NCBI RefSeq assembly: GCF_933775445.1
Contig: NC_065876.1
Span: 20,956,001 to 21,020,000, forward strand
Origin: Argentina anserina
Taxonomy: Eukaryota > Streptophyta > Magnoliopsida > Rosales > Rosaceae
Direction: 5' to 3'
Length of the DNA stretch: 64,000 bases
Shown here: in pieces, positions 56,025 to 64,000 of the stretch
How positions within the stretch are numbered: the first letter of the stretch is position 1
How the letters are laid out: each line of letters opens with the position of its first letter
The notes under the pieces: generated by a model
What the model was told of the DNA's origin: nothing
What the model saw: only the letters and a program-made list of their open reading frames with translations
Databases searched by the model: none
Made by a program: the position numbers and the translations under genes

Positions 56025-57702
56025 TCAATCCGTTGAAATAGGGTGGTCTGCTAAGAAGTCGGCCAATGCATGTCCTTTCACTGCTTTAGCGGGCACATAT
56101 ACGATATTGTATTGGTTCAATAGTAATGCCCACTTAGCCATGCGCCCGGTTAGAACTGGTTTAGCTAATATGAACTTAACTGGATCGGCTCGCGCCACTA
56201 AGTGCATTGTGTAAGCTTGCATGTAATGCCTCAACTTTTGAATGGCGAAGACGAGCGCAAGACACATCTTCTCTATCGGCGGATAATTTAGCTCAGGTCC
56301 GGTGAGGGTCCGACTTAAGTAGTACAAGACTTTCTCTTTTTTAGCTTTATTTTCTTGGGCAAGAAGGGCCCCAAGTGATCTCTCTTGAGCCGCGATGTAA
56401 AGGATAAGAGGTTTCCCGGCGATAGGTGCGTCCAACACTGGAGGATTTGCCAGGTATTTCTTTATGCTCTTAAAGGCATTGCGACAAGCTTCATCCCATA
56501 CAAATAGAACATCTTTCTTCATGAGTCGACTGAATGGTTGGCAACGGCCTGCCAGGTTCGATGTGAACCGTCTGATGAAGGGAAGTCGTCCTTTGAGGCT
56601 TTTTAATTCGCGCAAATTTCTTGGTTCTGGCATTTCCTGGATGGCTTTAATTTTTGATTGGTCTACCTTGATGCATGTACTTCACGATGAATCCAAGAAA
56701 TTTTCCAGAACTGACGCCGAAGGCACTCTTCAAAGGATTCATTTTTAACTGGTACTCGCGTAACCTGTTAAACACTCTTCATATATCTTTCAAGTGATCA
56801 CTTATTTTCTTTGTTTTGACAACGAAATCATCAACATAACACTCTACATACTTGTGCAGCATGTCACCGAAAATTTTCTGCATTGTACGTTGGTACGTTG
56901 CACTGGCATTTTTTAACCCGAATGGCATAACCTTATAGCAATAAATTCCTTTGGGAGTTCGAAATGCAGTGAGTTTCTCATCCTCCAAAGCCTCATGCCC
57001 GGTTGTCGCATCCACCATGAGCTCTATGATTGGCAGAGAGAAATCATCTTTTGGACACGCCTCATTTAAGTCACAACAATCTACACAAACGCGAATGTGT
57101 CCGTTCTTCTTCTTAACAGGAATAATATTTGCGATCCACTTTGGATATTGAACCTCTCTAATGAAGCCTGCGGCAATCAACTTATCAACTTATGCTTCAA
57201 TTTGAGGAATAAGTTCTGTTCGAAAGCGTCTTTGTGTTTGCTTGGTTGGCTGAGTCTCCTGTTTGACAGCAAGTCGATGAACTGCTACCTTTGAATCCAG
57301 GCCGGGCATTTCTTTTTACGTCTAAGCAAATACATCTTTGTACTCGAGCAACATATCAAGATATTCTTTTTCTTCCTCGGAACTTAAAGACGCACTCACA
57401 AAAATAGGTCTTGGGTCTTCTTCTGTTCCCAAATTAATCTCCTTAAGTTCGTCCATAGTGGCTTGCCCCCCGTCTTCAAGTTCTGGAGGAGTTTCGTCTA
57501 CTTCAATTTCAAAATCTTCATGATCGTCTTCCTCTATGGCATCTGCTTTTGCCACCGTGATATGATAAGAGGTTTGGATAATGTCATCCTCATCACCATT
57601 ACCGAGGTTGCTATCTTCTTTTTGGCCAGTGAATATGATGGTATGTTGCTTCACTTTGAGTTGATCCGTGGAATCTACTTCTAACACACAATGCCTCTTC
57701 AT
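56025..57702 (-). pseudogene. Tat Gypsy reverse transcriptase and first RNase H, motif A deleted
   Basis: 57702-57322 is the linker before RT, ending EYKDVFA. 57180-56779 is RT: FIREVQYPKWIANIIPVKKK, RVCVDCCDLNEACPKD, PFGLKNASATYQRTM and CYVDDFVVK. Between GHEAL and EDEKLTAFRTPKG the segment that should carry motif A, with the first catalytic Asp, is missing, so the polymerase cannot work. 56633-56025 holds the thumb and RNase H (LRELKSLKGRLPFIRRF, KPLILYIAAQERSLGALLAQ, YLSRTLTGPELNYPPIEK). Confidence 0.88.
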
Positions 57703-57774
57703 GTGTGACGGGATAAGACTTCAGATTTCTTTGCTCTCTGCTTGACTATAAGTCATTTTCCTTTTGCTTTTTTG

Positions 57775-58880
57775 TCATTCCTTAGGTGCTTGGATCCTTT
57801 CCAATGCAGGCTTTCGCGGAATGAGGTTTGACTCTTTCTTATCTTTGTCTGAACTTGACATCCTTTTGAATACAGAAGGCCGAGTGGTTGTACTACCGAT
57901 GCGATTGAAGACTGAACCTCTACTTGTTGTCATGTTCACACGGTCAAAAACCAACACCCTTGTGATTAACCCTTCAATACGTTCAGATGTTGCTCTTCGG
58001 AAACTTGGACAAATGCAATCGAACGACAAAATGCGAGGGGTTGACTGAACCTCTTGACTCTTCTCTTCAACTATCTCTACACTGATATGTTGCATATTGG
58101 CTCGCTCCGCCCTTCTTCTTCCTGAAATTCTGATTGGCTTGCTCGAAGCGAAACCGAGACTAGCTTTAGAAGAATCAAATGTTGCCCCTTGCTCTCTTAA
58201 CTTCTTTTGTGGCTTATCGAGCTCATGCGCCATCTTTGTTGTAGCTTGATCGTCCTTCTTGCTTGATGAACCAAAGTCATAAGGCCTTTTCTAACAGCTT
58301 GTATACGTTAGGATCGAACCCTTCACTCGTTCTTTGCTCGGGCAGCAATCCATGTTCTATCTTACCTTGAATTGGTTTGACAAACCCCTTTAGTGGTTGC
58401 TTTGTAGGATTTTGGTTGCTCACCTTTATCAATGGAAATGTTGATTCCTCCCTCAACAACTTCACATCATCCTTTTCTAATTTTCATGGACACTCTTGTG
58501 ACTTTGTCCCCACAAATGGAGACTCCCCCTCCCTTCATCTAGACTTCAGAACATAGCGAAAGACCGAAAATGTATGGCTGACTTTTCTTTCTGCAGACGA
58601 CGTTACTGCTTCAGATGAGACTTTTTGCGACACTTCACCATGAAACTCAATGTCTTTTTATTTGGCATCATTCTCCCTAACTTTAGGTCTTTTCCCCGTG
58701 GAGGGTACTCTGGCCGGAATGACTTCTTTCATTGACTCTTCATCTGTGTAGAATTTAGAATCCGCAAAGTATGATTCAGCTTCTGTGAATGGTTTGGTAT
58801 CTCCTACCATAGTTTTCACACTTTCGCGATAGAACTTGAAGCATTGGTGTAAAGTGGATGGCACGATGCCATTTTCATGT
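57775..58880 (-). pseudogene. Degenerate linker between protease and RT
   Basis: Short broken frames (for example MPSTLHQCFKFYRESVKTMV at 58864, and the Ser/Arg-rich stretch 58233-57775). Consistent with the protease-RT linker of Tat polyproteins. Many stops; no domain named. Confidence 0.5.
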
Positions 58881-58888
58881 ACCCATGG

Positions 58889-59718
58889 TCATCCCAACAA
58901 CAAGTTGTACGAGGTCTTCGCATCAATAACATGAAATACTGTGTTTGATTTTAGCTCTCTGATGTCCATGTCTAGACTGATCATCCATATCGCTCTTTGT
59001 CCTCCTTGGTTGAAACCTTGGATCATGAGACGACTCCTTGATAACTCATCAACGTTGATGCCGAGTTGAGAGATGGTTAACTTGGGCATGATATTTAATA
59101 CTGACCCTCCGTCTATTAGCATGTGATTCACTTCCGCTCTCGCATGTATCCTGTCACAAAAAGAGGCCGATTATGTGGCTTAGAACCCAATTGGAGATCA
59201 TCATTTGTGAAGTGAATGTTATCACAATATGCATCACACACGCCACATTCCTTCATGCTTGTGGAGTGTTTTCCTTCGTCAATGAGCAACTCCACAAGTG
59301 TGCATCTCGTTGATTTTGGCAATTGCATCAAGTCAGAGGGGCTAAGTTTGAAAGGTAGACTCTCCAATTGTTTCAACACCTCATTTTTCTTTAACACTTG
59401 ACTTGCACCTGTTTCTCTTGCTTCAGAATTTTCGTCTCCTTTGGAGCTAACTTCACAACTTGTGGCTATTGAGGTGACCTTCGGTTGTTTTGTAGGCGAG
59501 TGCTCTATTGACAAGTTTTGGCGAAGAGGCTTCCGCAAACATGGAACGACTTTCATCTTAACGCGTCCTTGTCCGTTCTCCTCCCGTCGTGGAGGTGATT
59601 TCTTATGACTTGGTTGGCCAATCGGTGAATTGGACATCATACCTTTGTGAGTTCTTCTTCGGGTGACCAATATCCATCCTTCATCATCGGCATTAGAGGC
59701 AACTTGGAGGATAGGCAT
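58889..59718 (-). pseudogene. Tat Gypsy protease region
   Basis: 59131-58889 holds the aspartic protease: HMLIDGGSVLNIMP (DGGS in place of the usual DSGS/DGGS active site), then VFHVIDAKTSYNLLLG. The frame before it, 59718-59128, is a Lys/Ser-rich linker from gag to protease; the two overlap in different frames, so there is a shift near 59130. Confidence 0.8.
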
Positions 59719-59994
59719 GGAAGCATGACATTCTTTAACTTCTTTGGTCTTCTTATGTTGGTGCGTCTCCTTTGTAAAAAGAGAATGGACGCTTGCACTC
59801 CGGAAGATCTATTATCTTGTTTTTGAGTAGATCCTCTAACATACCCACCACATCAGAGTCTGGGAACGGGTACGTCTTTCGCTCCATCTCCTTCAACGTG
59901 CGTTTACTCCTATCGTAGGTTCAAGGAGGTTCCACCTTATTGAACTCCTTCTTGCCCCTGTAGAGATCTTAACCGGTGCAGTATTGATGACCAT

Positions 59995-61368
59995 TCATTC
60001 TTTGAAAGGCTTATTCAAGACCTTGTCAAATCTACTTCCGAAGACTTTGTCTTTTCGTTGGTCAACCAGGGACTCATTCCTTCCCTTATGACTTGCCAAG
60101 CTTAGCTCCATGTCGTGGGCTCGAGTAGCTAACTCTTCAAAAGAACGAGGTTTGATTCCTTGCAAGATGTATAACAAATCAAAGTGCATGCCTTGGATGC
60201 ACATTTTAACGGCTGACACCTCTGATAGTCGGTCCTTGCAATCAAGGCTAAGTAAGCGCCATCTATTGATGTAGTCGACTGCGGGTTCATCATTCCGTTG
60301 CTTCGTGCCAGTTAGCTCTATCATGCTCACCGTTCGCCTTGTACTAGAGAATCGATTGAGGAACTCGCGCTCCATCTGGTCCCAACTGTCAACATACTCT
60401 GGCTCTAAGTCTGTATACCAATCAAAGGTGTTTCCCTTCAACGAGCTAACAAACTGCTTGACAAGGTGATCGCCATCTGTCCAGGCGTTACTACAAGTTT
60501 CCACAAAGAGAGCGACGTGTTGTTTCGGGTTCCCTTTACCTTCAAATTGTTGGAACTTTGGTGGTTGATATCCCAGTGGCATCCTTAAGCTGTCGATCCT
60601 CTTAGTGTATGGTTTGGAGTAAGTGAGAGAGTGACGAGAAAGAACCTCCAATATTGAGCCCGAATCGAGTTGGTGATGATGTCCTGCAATTACTAGAGTG
60701 ACAAAAAACCAAGCGAGTCTTCATTGTTCTTGGACATTTCTCCATTTTCGTTTACTTTTCTCTTGCTAGGCGACCCTTCGGTGGAGTTCTCATCATCGTG
60801 ATCTCCCAACTTGCTATAAAGCTCAGCGATTTGCACGTCCTTTTCTTCAACCGTTCGTGTGAGCTTTTCAACCATCTCCAATAGATTGGAGACTTACTCC
60901 TCGATTGTGGATGTCCCCGTCACCAAGACCTGTACATTGTCAGAAGAGGACTCATGCGCCATAGAATGAAAGTTGTCGCCATCTTCTTTGGGACTTCCAT
61001 GGAATGATGTCGTACTTGATTCGTCATCAGAGAAAATGTCTTCCAGGATAGGGCCATCACCATGAACGAATAGAGGATATTGCTCTTTTGGTCCTTCTCT
61101 TTTGACACTTGTTTCTTCCCACTCTGAGAGGCATGCTCTATTGCTCCATTTTCGTGGTGATGACTGGTTGACGAGGCTTACTAGCAAGTGCAATAAATGT
61201 CGTGGGTTGAGCTCTAGCCACGCTCCGGGTGACAAGGGCAATCGGTTCACTCTTTGATTTGGAGAATGTTTGTTTGGATTTCTTGACCGGCTCGGCCTCT
61301 CCGTTTGACCTCGCGGTTGTGGACTTAGACTTCTTCGATGGAACTGCTTGGTTGTTCTTGGAAGCCAT
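59995..61368 (-). pseudogene. Tat Gypsy gag
   Basis: ATG at 61368, 70 nt after the 5' LTR: MASKNNQAVPSKKSKSTTAR, a basic N-terminus broken by stops near 61138 and 60894. 60881-60693 is a coiled-coil-like piece (TVEEKDVQIAELYSKLGDHD). 60651-59995 is the Gag core: LGYQPPKFQQFEGKGNPKQH, FVSSLKGNTFDWYTDLEPEY, FLNRFSSTRRTVSM and DYINRWRLLSLDCKD. No intact full-length gag. Confidence 0.88.
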
Positions 61369-61415
61369 CGTACAAACGAAAGATTTCTTCGGAGAATGAG
61401 ATGAGAGGCTAAAAT

Positions 61416-61433
61416 GTCCAACTGGGCGTGCCA
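61416..61433 (-). other. Primer-binding site of the Tat Gypsy element
   Basis: Minus strand TGGCACGCCCAGTTGGAC, three bases after the 5' LTR. It is not the initiator-Met site used by the two other LTR elements here; the tRNA is not identified. Confidence 0.7.
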
Positions 61434-61436
61434 ATT

Positions 61437-62293
61437 TGTAGAACGAGAATCTGAAAACAAATAAGAGTGCAGACACGTGAACAAATAAAATGTAATTTAT
61501 TGATAATCAAGCGCGGGGTTTCAATCTTTGTGAACTCCTCTGATTCTATCTCCGTATGTAACTTGGCTCAAGGGTGACATGCAGTTGGTCTTGAGAATTT
61601 GAGTTTGGATTTGGATTTGATGGAAAACGAGCAATTTGGTAGCTTGACAATTCTTTGTGGACTTGAGTTTGGATTTGGATTTGATGAAGAACAAGCAATT
61701 TGGTAGCTTGATAATTCTTCGTGGACTTGAGTTTGGATTTAGATTTGATGAAGAACAAGCGATTTGGTAGCTTGACGATTCTTCGTGGACTTGGGAGACT
61801 TCGGGATTTCTCGAGAGTGATCTTACTCAAGTGATTTTCTCTCTTCTTCTCAAGTCCCGCTCTCTTCATGTTGGAATGGGTATTTATAGTGTTAAGGCTT
61901 CTATTTTATAGAATATTTTAATGACACTAAAATAATAAATTTCTTTAATTATATAATTAAATCAATATGTATTTTCTGATTAATTTAAAATTAATTATTC
62001 TCATAACTAAATTAAACAAAATATAATTGATTTAATTATAACCGTTAAGGAATTTATTAATTTAATTAAATGTCCGATTATCATTTCGAATCGTCAATGA
62101 CATTCAATTTCTGATTTAAGTCGGAATCACGTAGGTTCGATTACGATTATCCATTTATGTGCTGACACGAGTTTTATTCGGATCCGCACTAACTTTTTTT
62201 ACTTTTGTGCCACGTGTGTAATTTTTTCGGGTTCTTGGTCGATTTAATTATTTAATGAAGATAATTTACTTCATTAAATTTCATGTGTCTACA
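61437..62293 (-). repeat. 5' LTR of the Tat Gypsy element
   Basis: 857 bp; matches the left LTR, with three instead of four 64-bp units (61604-61795) and an extra stretch near 61493-61600 absent on the left. Outer side abuts GTAGT. Confidence 0.92.
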
Positions 62294-62298
62294 GTAGT

Positions 62299-64000
62299 AT
62301 TTTGGTAGAGTTTTGGCTCTTGAATGCAAAGGAGAAGTCATCGTATTTTAGAGGTGAAGCTATATATATATATATATATATATAGGAAAGAGGGAGGGTA
62401 GGATGTACTGTTTGAACTTGCCTATTTCTTCCGATAATCATGTCGTATTTTATTTCCTTAAATCATGTTATGCTTTCTTCCCTAAATCATGTCATGTTTT
62501 ATTTCTTTAATGATCATCTTCTACCTTTTAGGTTGCATATGCAAGGCTCCTTTCTTTTTCTTTCTTTAATTTTTTTGTTTGTTCTCTCTTATCTTTCTCA
62601 CGGTTGCTCCATCTTCCGCTTAATTATCCCTTCTATTTAATTGTTGCATGACTTGTTGATGATATGACTCCATAGTACACGACTTCTCTTGTTCCACTGT
62701 ATCTCCCAAGCCGTGAGTAACTCTCCATGTAAGCACGACTCTCCTTTATTTTCTCAATCCATGCCTTATCCCTTTTAGTCCTTCTTTACATGGCTGAAAC
62801 TCCTTGTTTTCCTCTAATATTATCTTTTAAATCCAATCTGAAATTAAGAAAATAAAATCATAAGTAAGAGATAATTAGTTTCAAAAATTATGTCATGATC
62901 TAGATAATTGTTGTCTTAAAAAGACACATGTAATATATGAGCTCGGCTAGATTAAGAAAGTTTCTGATTTGCAAAAAGGAAACTTACTAGAACAAGTTAC
63001 TAGAATATGAAAGTTCATTTAGGAAAGTTTCGCAAAAAAAAAAGGTTTCAATTCAAGTAGGACTCTCCCAAATGATACGTTTTCTAGTCTAACAAGGATT
63101 CCTAGTACATGAAGGACTCTCAAAATATAACAAATGCGACTAAAACGTAGAAAGATGAAGACTCCTAATCCAACTAGGTTTCCTAGTCCTACAAGGATTC
63201 CTACTCAAACTAGGACTGTAGACCAATTCTGCGTTTTAAACTCATGTAAGTACAATAATGCATCTAATACCGCCCAAGACTCTTACTACGACTCAATGAC
63301 TCAATAGTACAACAATAAAGGCTAAGTAAAGTACAAATTAAGGTAAAAACATGTTAAGAACGTCGCACAAAATACTCATATCAACTACCCCATACTTGGC
63401 TTTTGCTAGTCCCTTAACAAAACAAAACAAGACACTATTGTCCCTGAATGATTGCCTCAGAATCTCAAAACACATAGCTTTCAAGTTTAAACATTTCAAT
63501 TTAAGCATGCTTTATAGTATGAATAAGTCAGATACGAGATAATAAGCATTTCAACATGTTTAGTCAATCCAATCCTCCTCACAATGCATACTCTCTTCTT
63601 TTCACTCAGATTCATGGTTATCATTCACACACAAGTGTATGCAAGAGAAAGGATATTAAGGCATCAAACTTGATATTTCAACAAATGAAAGCACTTTGTG
63701 AATAACATAGGAAAACCTCATTTAAAAACTAAGTGTACAAATGGACCAAAACCATATGCTCAACTCTTGTGATCATCTCCATAAACCAAGAATTGCTCAT
63801 TTTAAGAATCATTAGGATCATTAGATAAGGTACATGTTTAGGCTTAGCTAAAGGCATAAAATATCAAGGAATCACAAAGGTAATCCTTATGACACCACAC
63901 ACCATCAGGGGCCGAATATAACAAATTGGGCACAATCATCATTCTAACCACAAAGTGAACATGGACAAAAGTCAAGTAAAAAATTTTAGACCTTCAATTA
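62299..64000. other. Non-coding DNA right of the Tat Gypsy element
   Basis: A (TA)12 microsatellite at 62361-62384, AT-rich DNA, short repeats of CCTAGT(A/C) words at 63.05-63.21 kb. No gene seen. May be the other half of the repeat at 49.0-50.2 kb. Confidence 0.5.

Larger units (their letters stand above)
50216..62293 (-). mobile_element. Tat-lineage Ty3/Gypsy retrotransposon, complete but dead, TSD GTAGT
   Basis: LTRs at 50216-51029 and 61437-62293; the 5-bp duplication GTAGT is at 50211-50215 and 62294-62298. Minus-strand order from the right: 5' LTR, primer site, gag, protease, reverse transcriptase, RNase H, second (archaeal-type) RNase H, integrase, then a 3.2-kb tail region with host-gene fragments, a 116-bp array and an antisense ORF, polypurine tract, 3' LTR. 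The second RNase H after the first and the long 3' region are Tat traits. Many stops and a deletion in RT make it inactive. 12,078 bp. Confidence 0.93.

Noticed and set aside
49040..64000. Older non-coding LTR element hosting the Tat Gypsy
   Set aside because: Plausible from texture, but no LTR pair, primer site or duplication can be shown within the window.
1..64000. tRNA, rRNA or other structured RNA genes
   Set aside because: None recognised by eye; the tRNA-like words are retrotransposon primer-binding sites.

Overview
The window is nuclear DNA of a flowering plant. Genes have GT-AG introns, a plant MEKK1-type MAP3K is present, and plant Copia, Ty3/Gypsy (Tat), LINE, CACTA, hAT-like and Mutator-like elements fill most of the space. 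The style suggests a eudicot, perhaps Rosaceae, but that is inference. I see no bacterial, organellar or viral genes and no CRISPR array.

Layout, left to right. (1) 1-5.0 kb: a possible first exon of a gene leaving the left edge, then a three-exon glycosyltransferase-like gene on the minus strand (CDS 4849 to 1487). (2) 5.0-13.1 kb: a LINE inserted about 160 bp upstream of that gene's start codon, and later a 5.3-kb Copia element landed inside the LINE's left target-site duplication; both duplications can be read. (3) 13.1-21.5 kb: a tandem family of small four-helix membrane proteins (two intact, one decayed), a Mutator-like MITE, a broken segmental copy of the glycosyltransferase gene with a hAT-like patch, and a poly(A)-tailed retroposed unit. 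(4) 21.5-32.7 kb: repeat-rich DNA with a hAT-type element, a Mutator-like MITE, minisatellites and a 3.0-kb CACTA element carrying exon pieces of two host genes (a GOST/lung-7TM receptor and COP9 signalosome subunit 7). (5) 32.7-39.5 kb: the first half of a Gypsy element with a 2.3-kb LTR, joined head-on to a truncated Copia element. (6) 39.7-47.0 kb: an eight-exon MEKK1-like MAP3K gene on the plus strand, with a MITE in intron 3. (7) 50.2-62.3 kb: a complete but dead 12-kb Tat-type Gypsy element (5-bp TSD GTAGT). Between its integrase and 3' LTR it holds pieces of an LRR receptor gene and an A2-type cyclin gene, a 5 x 116-bp array and an antisense coiled-coil ORF.

Host genes that look functional: the glycosyltransferase-like gene, the MAP3K gene and two small membrane-protein genes. 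They do not form a common pathway. The most unusual content is host-gene capture by two unrelated transposon classes (CACTA and Tat Gypsy) in one window, plus a readable order of nested insertions. All domain and family names come from reading translated sequence by eye; no database search was run.
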